The notes under the pieces are model-generated. The model had not been told where the DNA came from, did no database searches, and saw nothing but the letters and a program-made list of their open reading frames with translations. From assembly GCA_027459625.1 (NCBI GenBank), contig DAIDHP010000002.1:124001-188000 (forward strand): a stretch of DNA of 64,000 nt. Direction: 5' to 3'. Shown one piece after another: positions 10,390-18,934 of the stretch. A program made the translations under genes and the position numbers. This stretch comes from Chthonomonadales bacterium (GTDB lineage: Bacteria; Armatimonadota; Chthonomonadetes; Chthonomonadales; CAJBBX01). Within the stretch, counting starts at the first letter, position 1, and the number at the start of each line of letters is the position of its first letter.

Positions 10390-10835
10390 AAACGGCACTT
10401 GAAATAGATTTGCACGGATACACATCCAACGAGACCATAGATTTGCTGGACTCGAAATGGGCGTCTCATCAATGGGATGGGTATCGCAGGATCATTATTA
10501 TACATGGGAATGGCAATGTGCTTTGGAGGACCGTACGGGACTGGGCGGATAGGAATGGCATCCAGTGGGTTCCTCACATGAATCCGGGCGTCACCATCCT
10601 GCACCCCTCCATACGCACCTCAGTCAGTCAACCTTTCGCCAAAACGCAAAAAATACGTCATATTCCTGATTCATTCCAGCAGTTGAAAAATGTCTCATGT
10701 CCCGCTCCATCCTCAAAGCCTCCCCCGAATTCGGATCGCAATGATAATAAAAAAGAGATTGAACAGATGGAGGAAGCGTTCGAAAAACTCGTCGGCATGC
10801 AAATCGAGGAGATGAAGCGAAGAAAGTACCGTTGA
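10386..10835 (+). CDS. Smr-domain protein
   Basis: The first 80 residues form a small MutS-related domain: LDLHG-like IDLHGYTSNETIDLL near the start and IIIIHGNGNVLWRTVRDW, corresponding to the HGxGxGxLR nucleic-acid motif. Stand-alone Smr proteins act as endonucleases on DNA or mRNA. The remaining 70 residues are Lys/Gln-rich, low complexity and probably disordered until a final charged helix. The ATG overlaps the carB stop (ATGA), so it is translationally coupled to the pyrimidine operon. Confidence 0.8.
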   Translation: MKTALEIDLHGYTSNETIDLLDSKWASHQWDGYRRIIIIHGNGNVLWRTVRDWADRNGIQWVPHMNPGVTILHPSIRTSVSQPFAKTQKIRHIPDSFQQLKNVSCPAPSSKPPPNSDRNDNKKEIEQMEEAFEKLVGMQIEEMKRRKYR

Positions 10836-10981
10836 AGCATTCGCTCATCCCGCCCCGTTCTTCTCTTTATAAAAGTTTCTTAACTGAACCATTATCTATT
10901 ATTTAATCAGCAACCTTGCACGATAAGCTCTCGTATATAAAATAAGGCTTTTTATGCAATAATTCCACAGCATAGAGGTAT

Positions 10982-11054
10982 TTGCAAGAATCAATCTATT
11001 GCATGGAAGGGATTGAAACATCCTCAAGCGAAGCCAATGGATTGATTCTTGCAA
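10982..11054 (+). promoter_or_regulatory. Long hairpin in the korA leader (20-bp stem, 33-nt loop)
   Basis: Bases 10982-11001 and 11035-11054 are inverted repeats pairing over 20 bp with a single G-U. The loop contains a small GGAT/ATCC stem. The hairpin ends 20 bases before the korA ribosome binding site (GGAGG near 11075) and has no T-run after it. It may be a structured 5' leader controlling korAB or a tiny mobile element with 20-bp inverted ends. No flanking duplication is visible. Confidence 0.6.
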
Positions 11055-11085
11055 GGGCCGGTACTAACAACAACGGAGGAATTCT

Positions 11086-12876
11086 ATGAGCGCTGGGACT
11101 GCCACCGCCACAACGGATGTGGTGCTTAGACTAGTGGGCGAGTCTGGAGAAGGCACGGTAAGTTTAGGGGATCTGTTGGTAAAGATGTTTGGCTCCATGG
11201 GGTTGGATATCTACACGTTTCAGACTTTTCCCGCTGAGATCAAAGGTGGTACTGTCATGTACCAAATCAGAGCCAAATCAGGCACGACACTCTCCTTTGG
11301 AGACGCCGTGGATGTGCTGGTGGCGCTGAATGACGAAGGTTTTGACCTGTTTGGCAAGGGATTGCGAGAGGATGGCATTCTTCTCTACAATTCCGATGTT
11401 TTCACGCCTTCCCCGTCGCCGGGAAGAACCGATTATGCGTTGCCTGTAACGACATTGGCGAGAGCGGAAAAAGAGGCGATCCGACATCTTATTACCGGAG
11501 AGGCTTTAAAACGACTTCCTCCGCCTGTGAACATCATCGGTTTGGGGGCGTTGTTACGATTGGTGAGCGCTCCGTTGGAGCCCGCCGAAAGATACATTCA
11601 CGATCTGTTCGATCGTAAAGGTGATGAGATCGTGCGCATGAATATTAGCGCATTGCATTCCGGGGCGAATTACATCGAAGAGAAGATTGGAAACAAACGC
11701 ACTCCTCATGTCTCCCCGATGAAGCGGGATCATGATATTATCACTGTCACGGGCAATCAAATGATCGCTTACGGCGCGCTTGCGGCGGGATTGAAATTCT
11801 ACGCCGGCTATCCAATCACTCCCGCTACGGAGGTCATGGAGTTTATCGCAAAGGATATTCCAGCTTTCGGCGGTGAAGTGGTTCAAGCCGAGGATGAGAT
11901 CGCTGCGATAGGAATGGTGGTTGGAGCCAGCTACTCCGGTAAGAAATCCATGACGGCGTCTTCCGGGCCCGGAATCAGCCTAATGGTTGAGACCATCAAT
12001 TTAGCCGCTCAAGCGGAGATACCCATTGTTGTTGTGGATGTGCAAAGAGCCGGCGCGAGTACCGGCATGCCCACAAAGACCAGCCAGGCTGACTTGAATC
12101 TCGCCATTTTCGGGGTCCATAACGAATCGCCTCGAATTGTAATGGCTGTGGCAAGCGTGGAGGACTGTTTCTGGACAATGACGCAGGCTTTCAACCTTGC
12201 GGAAAAGTATCAATGTCCCGTTATTGTTCTGTCCGACCAATCCCTCGCCACCCGCAAATCCACAATACCTCCTCCCGATATGTCAAAAGTTCATCAGGAA
12301 ACTCGTCTTTTAGCATCCCCCGATGAGCGTGCAGGAGGGTTTCAGAGATACAAGGACACCGAAACAGGTGTATCCCCAATGGCGATTCCAGGCATGGCGA
12401 TGGGTATATACACGAGCACTGGCATTGAACACGATGAGCACGGGGATCCGGGATACACGCCGGAATTAGCCTCCAAGATGAAAGACAAGAGGTTCCGCAA
12501 GCTGGAAACCTTGCAAATGACCGAAGCGGATCGTTACCTGAAAATTTGGGGCGATGAAGGAAAAGTGGATGTGGGAATCATTGCGTTCGGATCCACCGAA
12601 GGCGTCATTCGAGAGGCTACCCAAAGAGCGCAAGCGGATGGAGTCAAGGTGGCGCATATGCATCTGCGCTTGTTGAATCCTCTCCCGATCAACGCCATTA
12701 AGGAGTTTGCCGCGAGATGCGACAATATTATCGTTCCCGAGTTGAATTACACGGGGCAGTTGGCGAATTGGCTGAAGATAAACACGGATATTGAAATGAT
12801 CCCATTCCATAAGGATGAGGGGATTCCATTCATTCCGAACGACATCTATCAGATGATCACCAGTATATCTGCGTAA
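11086..12876 (+). CDS. korA: 2-oxoacid:ferredoxin oxidoreductase, fused gamma-alpha subunit (KorA type)
   Basis: With KorB it oxidatively decarboxylates a 2-oxoacid, probably 2-oxoglutarate, to the acyl-CoA while reducing ferredoxin. The first 190 residues are the gamma domain (GESGEGTVSLGDLLVK...PAEIKGG). The alpha (pyrimidine-binding) domain then begins at ITVTGNQMIAYGALAAGLKFYAGYPITPATEVMEF. The C-terminus carries the transketolase-like domain with GIIAFGSTEGVIREA. The 596-residue length is typical of the fused form. GGAGG lies seven bases before the ATG. korB follows after 49 bases. Confidence 0.9.
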   Translation: MSAGTATATTDVVLRLVGESGEGTVSLGDLLVKMFGSMGLDIYTFQTFPAEIKGGTVMYQIRAKSGTTLSFGDAVDVLVALNDEGFDLFGKGLREDGILLYNSDVFTPSPSPGRTDYALPVTTLARAEKEAIRHLITGEALKRLPPPVNIIGLGALLRLVSAPLEPAERYIHDLFDRKGDEIVRMNISALHSGANYIEEKIGNKRTPHVSPMKRDHDIITVTGNQMIAYGALAAGLKFYAGYPITPATEVMEFIAKDIPAFGGEVVQAEDEIAAIGMVVGASYSGKKSMTASSGPGISLMVETINLAAQAEIPIVVVDVQRAGASTGMPTKTSQADLNLAIFGVHNESPRIVMAVASVEDCFWTMTQAFNLAEKYQCPVIVLSDQSLATRKSTIPPPDMSKVHQETRLLASPDERAGGFQRYKDTETGVSPMAIPGMAMGIYTSTGIEHDEHGDPGYTPELASKMKDKRFRKLETLQMTEADRYLKIWGDEGKVDVGIIAFGSTEGVIREATQRAQADGVKVAHMHLRLLNPLPINAIKEFAARCDNIIVPELNYTGQLANWLKINTDIEMIPFHKDEGIPFIPNDIYQMITSISA

Positions 12877-12925
12877 CACTGTAACTGTGAAAATACATAA
12901 TCATTAATATAATTTGGAGAAGACA

Positions 12926-13837
12926 ATGGCTGTGGCTACGGAAACGCTGCACGCACCGAAGGATTACAAGAGCGAATTGAAACCCGTATGGTGCCCAGGG
13001 TGCGGGGATTACGGGGTGTTGAGTGCATTATACAAAGCGATGAGCATGTGTAATTTGGATCCGGAGAAGACAGTGGTTGTGTCCGGAATCGGTTGCTCGT
13101 CTCGATTGCCTGGCTTCGTTCAGACCTACGGTTTTCACGGCGTTCACGGAAGAGCGTTGCCAGTGGCGACCGGCATTAAAATGGCGCGCCCGGATTTGAA
13201 CGTTATTGTAGTGGGCGGCGATGGTGACGGATATTCCATTGGCGGCGGGCATTTGCCGCACTGCGCCAGAAGAAATCCGGACATCACGTATGTGGTGATG
13301 AACAATAACATCTACGGACTTACGAAGGGGCAGGTGTCTCCCACCTCCATGGTTCCATTGGCGTCACTGAACGCGAAGATCGATCCAAAGCGCTGGAAGA
13401 CCACTCCTTTCGGTATGACCGAGGACGCATTAAATCCCATAGCGTTGGCGATTGCGATGGATGTGTCATTTGTCGCAAGGGGCTTTTCATATCGTCCAAA
13501 TCAGTTGTCGGATATAATCGCGGAGGGAATTAATCATAAAGGTTTCGCGCTGATCGACACATTTTCGCCATGCCCGACATTCAACCAAGATCAAACGGAC
13601 GATTTCTACAAGGATCACACATACGACATTCCTGAGGATCATGATCCCACCGATAAGATAAAGGCGTTTGCTCTGGCGTTGGCGACCGAGAACTACCCTG
13701 TAGGTGTTATCTATCGCAATGATAACAAGCACAGCGTATTGGATGAACAGGCGTATCTAAGAGATAGATATCATGACAATGTGGATATGGATCAGATATT
13801 CGCCAGAAATCTATCCTACACCGTCGATACGAAGTAG
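12926..13837 (+). CDS. korB: 2-oxoacid:ferredoxin oxidoreductase, beta subunit
   Basis: Binds thiamine pyrophosphate and one 4Fe-4S cluster. WCPGCGDYGVL and SGIGCSSRLPGF near the N-terminus and the later CPTFN supply four cluster cysteines. The TPP motif runs from GGDGDGYSIGG to MNNNIYGLTKGQ. It has 303 residues, usual for KorB. ATG 12926 is preceded by GGAG (12916-12919). It ends just before a strong terminator, so korAB is a two-gene unit. Confidence 0.92.
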   Translation: MAVATETLHAPKDYKSELKPVWCPGCGDYGVLSALYKAMSMCNLDPEKTVVVSGIGCSSRLPGFVQTYGFHGVHGRALPVATGIKMARPDLNVIVVGGDGDGYSIGGGHLPHCARRNPDITYVVMNNNIYGLTKGQVSPTSMVPLASLNAKIDPKRWKTTPFGMTEDALNPIALAIAMDVSFVARGFSYRPNQLSDIIAEGINHKGFALIDTFSPCPTFNQDQTDDFYKDHTYDIPEDHDPTDKIKAFALALATENYPVGVIYRNDNKHSVLDEQAYLRDRYHDNVDMDQIFARNLSYTVDTK

Positions 13838-13852
13838 AGTGAACATAGATTG

Positions 13853-13884
13853 AGAAGACGGTCCTTCAGGACCGTCTTCTTTTT
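13853..13884. terminator. Terminator between convergent korB and pilC
   Basis: A perfect 12-bp stem (13853-13864 with 13869-13880), TTCA loop, then TTTT on the plus strand. It ends korAB and, with the A-rich left side, probably also stops pilBC transcription from the other strand. Confidence 0.92.
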
Positions 13885-13917
13885 GGTGAGTGGGGACGAA
13901 TAAGTTTCAGATAAGGT

Positions 13918-15132
13918 TTACCTGTGAAGCACTTTGGACAAGTTGAAGATAGGCATATACAACGCCAGAAGAATGAATCCCACAACGGCTCCTAACACCA
14001 CGGTCATTAGCGGTTCCATCATTCTTGTAAGTTTTTGCACCGCAAACTCAATGTCACGATCGTAGAAAGCGGTAATCTGTCGAAGCATCTCATCAAGATT
14101 TCCCGATTCCTCCCCTGCGGAGATCATGCGGGTGACCATTGACGGGAACTGCCCGGATTGCTCCAACGGTTCGGAGAGCTTAATCCCTTCGTTTACCTTT
14201 TGACAAGCGTCCGCAACCACCTCCATGAATATCGTGTTACCCGTGACCTTGGCGCTGGTCTGAAGCCCGGATAATATTGGCACTCCTGCGGAAACCATTG
14301 CGCCAAAGGTGCGGGTGAGGCGGGCGATGGCGATTTTCCGATTCAAAGGGCCGAGCAGCGGCATCTTCATCTTCCAAAGATCGCATGTACGCTTGCCTTT
14401 ATCCGTTGCATGCCACTTTTTATACATCCTGTATGCCAGATATCCTGCGGCGATGACTATGTACCAGAAGTTGTGAATTATCATGCTCAGGCTGATCAGC
14501 ATCTGCGTGGGTGGGGGCAGCGGAGCGTGAAATTGATTGTAAACCTTTGCGAACACAGGCACCACGAATGTAAGGAGAAATGACACCACGCCCGTAGCGG
14601 TGACAAGAACCGCTATCGGGTAGACAAAGGCTGACTTCACCTTCTCCTTTAACTCTTGCTCCTTGTCCAATTGTTCCGCTGCGGTTTGGAGGGTTTCATC
14701 GAGCGCCCCTGCGATCTCACCGGCTTTTGCGAGGGATTGATAAAGATCGGAGAAAATCTTCGGGTGCTTCGCGAGTGAGTCACTGAAAGTGCCTCCAGCC
14801 AGAACGTCGCTGCGGATCTCCATCAGTGCGGCTTTGAGCATTGGGTTTTGAGTCTGTCCAATCAGTGAAAAGAGGGATTCAACCAATGGCAAGCCGGCGC
14901 CCACCAGGGTGGCGAGTTGTCTGCTCATCACCACCATATCCCCCAAGGGGACGCTCTTTTTAGTGATCCATCCAAAAGCTTGCGTTGACGCCTGTTTTTT
15001 CGGAGCGATATTGGTGACGAAAAGCTCCTTGCGTCTCAGTTGTTCTCTCACGGATTGTTCATCCGCACCTGCGAGATTTCCCTGTATTAATTTCCCCGAG
15101 CGATCTCTCGCCAGGTATTCGAAAGTCGGCAT
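13918..15132 (-). CDS. pilC: Type IV pilus / type II secretion inner-membrane platform protein (PilC/GspF)
   Basis: A 404-residue GspF-family protein with two copies of the GspF domain and three membrane segments, the last near the C-terminus (VLGAVVGFILLALYMPIF). The pattern PLVESLFSLIGQT...GEIAGALDETLQTAAEQL...GEESGNLDEMLRQITAFYDRDIE is typical. It anchors the assembly ATPase at the inner membrane. ATG 15132 is chosen because AAGGGAG lies nine bases upstream; GTG 15138 is too close. It follows pilB by about 105 bases. Confidence 0.9.
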   Translation of the reverse strand: MPTFEYLARDRSGKLIQGNLAGADEQSVREQLRRKELFVTNIAPKKQASTQAFGWITKKSVPLGDMVVMSRQLATLVGAGLPLVESLFSLIGQTQNPMLKAALMEIRSDVLAGGTFSDSLAKHPKIFSDLYQSLAKAGEIAGALDETLQTAAEQLDKEQELKEKVKSAFVYPIAVLVTATGVVSFLLTFVVPVFAKVYNQFHAPLPPPTQMLISLSMIIHNFWYIVIAAGYLAYRMYKKWHATDKGKRTCDLWKMKMPLLGPLNRKIAIARLTRTFGAMVSAGVPILSGLQTSAKVTGNTIFMEVVADACQKVNEGIKLSEPLEQSGQFPSMVTRMISAGEESGNLDEMLRQITAFYDRDIEFAVQKLTRMMEPLMTVVLGAVVGFILLALYMPIFNLSKVLHR

Positions 15133-15180
15133 GGTCACGTACTCCCTTCATGTGACACAATCAATGAGGCGTTAATGGAA

Positions 15181-15201
15181 CGGTGAATCGTTAATTCACC
15201 G
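15181..15201 (-). other. Short hairpin between pilB and pilC
   Basis: CGGTGAAT (15181-15188) and ATTCACCG (15194-15201) form a perfect 8-bp stem with a 5-nt loop. There is no T-run, so it is more likely an mRNA processing or stability element than a terminator. Confidence 0.4.
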
Positions 15202-15237
15202 TTAGTTGTGTTTGCCTAATCGGTACTATGAAATATG

Positions 15238-16980
15238 TCATGCTGCGATTCGGATATCATGCATATCGTCTCTTTCCTCTTCGCTCAGGAGAACGCGGCA
15301 GACCTCCTCCAATCGCGTCTCCCCTTCCAACACCTTTCGTATGCCGGATTGTCGCATGGTGATCATTCCTTCAGATATCGCTATCTCCTTCAATGCGGAA
15401 CCGCCGATGTTTTTCAGCACTCCCTCTCTTATACGCTCACTCAACTTCATCACTTCATAAGCGGCGGTTCGTCCTTTATAGCCTCTACCCGCGCATTTCG
15501 GGCATCCGTGGCCCTTGAGGAATGAAGCGTGCTGTATCTGTTCCTGTGTAATGCCCATGGACCTAAGCAGTGCGGGATCGGGAATGTCATCCTCAAGGCA
15601 GTGCACGCAATTCTTTCTAAGCAGACGCTGTCCCACCACGCCGATGACCGCGGATGTGATTAGAAAGGGTTCCACTCCCATGTTCTGCAGCCGCACCAAA
15701 GCCCCCGGCGCGTCGTTGGTGTGCAGTGTGCTGAGCACGAGGTGACCCGTGAGCGCCGCTTGGATGGATATCTCCGCTGTTTCGGTGTCTCTTATCTCTC
15801 CGACCATGATCACGTCCGGATCCTGACGGACGATGGTGCGCAATCCTGCGGCGAATGTAAGTCCGATTTTGGAATTCGCTTGCATCTGATTGATTCCCGC
15901 GAGATTATATTCCACAGGGTCTTCGACTGTGATGATATTCATCGACACATCGTTGATCTTATTCAACGAGGCGTATAGGGTCGTGGATTTCCCCGATCCG
16001 GTTGGACCCGTTACGAGTAACATTCCATGAGGGCGATGTATGAAACCATCATATATTTTCTGTTGTTCGGCGAAAAACCCAAGGTTTTCGAGAGGAACGG
16101 ATATTCCCGCTTTGTCAAGAATGCGCATTACGATTTTCTCGCCGTAAATCGTGGGCATTGTCGACACACGCAGATCGTAACTGGTTCCATCCGACGAGAA
16201 GACGATCCTGCCGTCCTGCGGACGACGCCGTTCCGCGATATTTAATCTCGACATGATTTTAATTCTAGAGCAGACGGCTGGGTGATGGTGAAGAGGGATC
16301 AGCATCTGTTCATACAGAATGCCATCCATTCGATATCTTACTCGAACCTCTTTTTCCTGAGGCTCGATATGAATGTCGCTTGCGTTCGTGGCGATCCCGC
16401 CTGCGATAACGGAGTTCACGAGACGGATGATAGGAGCATCCTCCGCCAAGTCCATGAGTTGATCCACGGAGAAATCCGGCTCGGGGATATCCAATTGCGC
16501 GTCCTCAATCTCCTTTAAAACCGTCTCCGCCGCATTTTTCGCGCTGTATATGCGATTGAACGAGTCTTGGATTTCAATGTTCATCGCCAGCAGAGGGTTG
16601 ACTTTCAATCCCGTCATAAGGTGAAGATCATCGATAACCATCACATTCAAGGGGTCAATCATGGCGACATGCATCGTTCTTCCCTCTATCTTGAAGGGAA
16701 GAATGCGGTGTCTTCTTTGGTAATGTTCGGAAACCAGGTTGAATGCCTGGGGATCGATTTCTGTTTCGGATAATTCAACGTAAGGGATGCCGATGGATTC
16801 TTCCAGCACCTTCCCAATAATACGGGAGGGTACGAAGCCCATCTCTATCAGCACATCCCCTAGGAATCCGCCTGTAACGCGCTTTCTTTCAAGCGCAGTC
16901 TCCAGTTGCGACTCCGAGATCGCTCCTGTCGTAAGCAGAATATGCCCTATTTTGCCCATCATAGAGGATGCAGATGCCAT
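15238..16980 (-). CDS. pilB: Type IV pilus / type II secretion assembly ATPase (PilB/GspE)
   Basis: A 580-residue AAA-type secretion ATPase. The N-terminal MshEN-like domain (LLTTGAISESQLETAL...GIPYVELSETEIDPQAF) is followed by the RecA-like core with Walker A GPTGSGKSTTL, the Asp box IITVEDPVEY, Walker B VIMVGEIRDTETAEI and the His box TGHLVLSTLHTNDA. A C-terminal tetracysteine zinc site (CVHC, CPKC) follows. It powers pilin assembly with PilC. No pilT or pilM lies nearby. AGGAA is present about nine bases before the ATG. Confidence 0.93.
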   Translation of the reverse strand: MASASSMMGKIGHILLTTGAISESQLETALERKRVTGGFLGDVLIEMGFVPSRIIGKVLEESIGIPYVELSETEIDPQAFNLVSEHYQRRHRILPFKIEGRTMHVAMIDPLNVMVIDDLHLMTGLKVNPLLAMNIEIQDSFNRIYSAKNAAETVLKEIEDAQLDIPEPDFSVDQLMDLAEDAPIIRLVNSVIAGGIATNASDIHIEPQEKEVRVRYRMDGILYEQMLIPLHHHPAVCSRIKIMSRLNIAERRRPQDGRIVFSSDGTSYDLRVSTMPTIYGEKIVMRILDKAGISVPLENLGFFAEQQKIYDGFIHRPHGMLLVTGPTGSGKSTTLYASLNKINDVSMNIITVEDPVEYNLAGINQMQANSKIGLTFAAGLRTIVRQDPDVIMVGEIRDTETAEISIQAALTGHLVLSTLHTNDAPGALVRLQNMGVEPFLITSAVIGVVGQRLLRKNCVHCLEDDIPDPALLRSMGITQEQIQHASFLKGHGCPKCAGRGYKGRTAAYEVMKLSERIREGVLKNIGGSALKEIAISEGMITMRQSGIRKVLEGETRLEEVCRVLLSEEERDDMHDIRIAA

Positions 16981-17158
16981 TTAAGTATTTTCCTGTATGC
17001 AATGGAATGCCCGCCTTCTCAAATATCTGTTAGGCTTGACTGATTATTCCGTATTTCGGAAAAGTTTTAAGATGGTATTTGCCGTTTGTTTCGATGATAA
17101 TCCTTGGGGCAGATGGGGGATGGAGGATGTACTGTTACAATCATGCTAAGAATCATAT

Positions 17159-17193
17159 GAAAACGCCCGGAACCAATCGGCATCCGGGCGTTT
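17159..17193 (-). terminator. Terminator after the iscA-type gene
   Basis: AAACGCCCGG (17161-17170) and CCGGGCGTTT (17184-17193) form a perfect 10-bp stem. Read on the minus strand it ends in TTTTCAT. It lies about 105 bases beyond the stop of the minus-strand gene at 17297-17689. Confidence 0.7.
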
Positions 17194-17296
17194 GATAACC
17201 AATGAGAGACGCATTGAACACAGGGGCAGGAGATATACTGCATTCTCTCTCAACCCATAGAAACGAGATTCAAGCAGCTTCTATTTGAAGGTTATA

Positions 17297-17689
17297 CTAA
17301 TGACAACCACAGGAGTCGCATCCTCCGCCCTCTTCGTCGGTGGAGAAGGAGGAACCGCATCCGCAGGAGTGAACTGCATTCGGGTTATCGATTTTGAACC
17401 CCCCGCCCATCTCATCCTCTATGAAATCAATGGTCGATCCCTCAAGATATTGTTGGCTGATCTGATCAATTATGATTTTCACGTCGTGCTGCGTTAATTC
17501 CGTATCTCCTTCTTCAGTCTCCTGAGAAATCGCCATGCCATATTGTAAACCGGAGCATCCGCCGCCCGATACGAAAACTCGCAAAGCCGCGTCGGTCATC
17601 CCCTGGCTCTGAAAAAGGTTTTTGATCTCCGTGGCAGCTTTCTCGGTTAAAGTGACGATCTGGACGGCATCCGTCGTAGTTGTGCTCAT
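17297..17689 (-). CDS. Fe-S cluster insertion / A-type carrier protein (IscA/ErpA/HesB family)
   Basis: A 130-residue HesB-like protein. It has the three conserved cysteines, one in VSGGGCSGLQYGM and two in HSCGCGSSF, that carry Fe-S clusters or iron to apoproteins. LTEKAATEIKNLF at the start is also typical. After the normal end it has an extra acidic Gly-rich tail finishing CDSCGCH, giving three further cysteines and a histidine. The start MSTTTTDA (17689) has GGAG eight bases upstream. The gene stands alone on the minus strand. Confidence 0.88.
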   Translation of the reverse strand: MSTTTTDAVQIVTLTEKAATEIKNLFQSQGMTDAALRVFVSGGGCSGLQYGMAISQETEEGDTELTQHDVKIIIDQISQQYLEGSTIDFIEDEMGGGFKIDNPNAVHSCGCGSSFSTDEEGGGCDSCGCH

Positions 17690-17714
17690 TTCCATGTCTC
17701 CGTTATGAAAGAAA

Positions 17715-17734
17715 TTTACAGATATAACTGTAAA
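17715..17734 (-). promoter_or_regulatory. Palindromic candidate operator before the iscA-type gene
   Basis: TTTACAG (17715-17721) and CTGTAAA (17728-17734) are perfect inverted repeats around ATATAA, 26 bases before the start codon of the Fe-S carrier gene. The size suits a dimeric repressor, for example an iron or Fe-S sensor. That is an inference from position only. Confidence 0.45.
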
Positions 17735-17957
17735 AGTTGTCCCCAAAGAGAGAATCTTGCATTTTTCTCTTTGTAATGGTGTTATATGCTAATACTCTAT
17801 GTAGAGTCTCTCAGTTCCACGATGCGGGATATTTCAGGAAATCAAACATCACAGTATAATGTAACTGATACATTGTACCCACTTCCTTTAATCTTTGAAC
17901 AACGTTGAGTCGTACGGATTTACAATCACGTTAATGTGACTTGCAGAAAGGTTTGCC

Positions 17958-18929
17958 ATGCCATACCAACAATTTGATAGAACACGGATTCACGTCGAAC
18001 CTTTGGAGAATCGGGAGAATGATCTCTCCGTTAAGGATATCCTGCCATTGGATTCCGTATCGGATGGGTGGGATCATCCATCTCTACCGATATTGGCGGA
18101 GCGCATTGTACAGGCTCGACGGAGCGGAGCGGCGGTTATTCTAATGATGGGGGCGCATGTCATCAGAAAAGGGGTGGGGCTGTTTCTGATTGATTTGATG
18201 GAAAGGGGTTATATCAGTCACATAGGGCTGAACGGAGCGGGTTGCATACATGATTACGAGTTCGCCTTAATTGGCGCCACCACGGAGAGTGTTGCGAAAT
18301 ACATACGAATCGGTCAGTTCGGCATATGGCGGGAGACTGGCGGGATAAATGATATCGCGGTTCAAGCCTGCAAGGATGGAGTCGGTCTTGGGGAGGCAGT
18401 CGGTAAAACGATACAGGAGGGTGATTTTCCTCACAAAAATGTGAGCATCCTCGCCGCCGGATATCGGCTTCATATTCCTGTGACAGTGCATGTCGCCATT
18501 GGGCAGGATATCATCCATGAACTGCCGAACTGCGATGGAGCCGCTTTGGGCGAAAGCTCGTATCGTGACTTTCTCGTCTTCACCCAATCGATTACGGGGC
18601 TCGAAAACGGAGTATACATGAGCGCCGGATCCGCCGTCATGGGTCCTGAAGTCTACCTCAAAGCACTCTCGATGGCACGGAACGTATCCGCGCAGGAGGG
18701 ACGTAAAATCGCCCATTTCACTTCCGCGGTTTTCGATCTCATCGATTTGGGGGATGATTGGTCGTCGGAGGCGTCCAAGAGCGATCCGCGATACTACTAC
18801 AGACCCTATAAGACCATTCTAGTTCGGACAGTGGCGGATGGAGGGGAAAGCTATTATATTCGAGGGGATCATCGTCAGACCATCCCCGCCCTGTACCGTC
18901 ACATTCAATCAAGCGCACGAAAGAGCTAA
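17958..18929 (+). CDS. Deoxyhypusine-synthase-like protein of unknown function
   Basis: A 323-residue soluble protein. MMGAHVIRKGVGLFLIDLM, HIGLNGAGCIHDYEFALIGAT and the later GSAVMGPEVYLKALSMARN resemble bacterial proteins with the deoxyhypusine synthase NAD-binding fold. The segment VTVHVAIGQDIIHELPNCDGAALGE is strongly patterned and probably forms the active site. The true substrate of these bacterial relatives is not known to me, and bacteria lack eIF5A. The phosphopantetheinyl transferase gene begins 5 bases after its stop, so they form an operon. AGAAAGG precedes the ATG. Confidence 0.6.
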   Translation: MPYQQFDRTRIHVEPLENRENDLSVKDILPLDSVSDGWDHPSLPILAERIVQARRSGAAVILMMGAHVIRKGVGLFLIDLMERGYISHIGLNGAGCIHDYEFALIGATTESVAKYIRIGQFGIWRETGGINDIAVQACKDGVGLGEAVGKTIQEGDFPHKNVSILAAGYRLHIPVTVHVAIGQDIIHELPNCDGAALGESSYRDFLVFTQSITGLENGVYMSAGSAVMGPEVYLKALSMARNVSAQEGRKIAHFTSAVFDLIDLGDDWSSEASKSDPRYYYRPYKTILVRTVADGGESYYIRGDHRQTIPALYRHIQSSARKS

Positions 18930-18934
18930 TCCAA

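Noticed and set aside
11009-11023. GGGATTGAAAC in the korA leader resembles the 3' end of some CRISPR repeats
   Set aside because: It occurs once, with no regularly spaced repeats or cas genes anywhere in the window.
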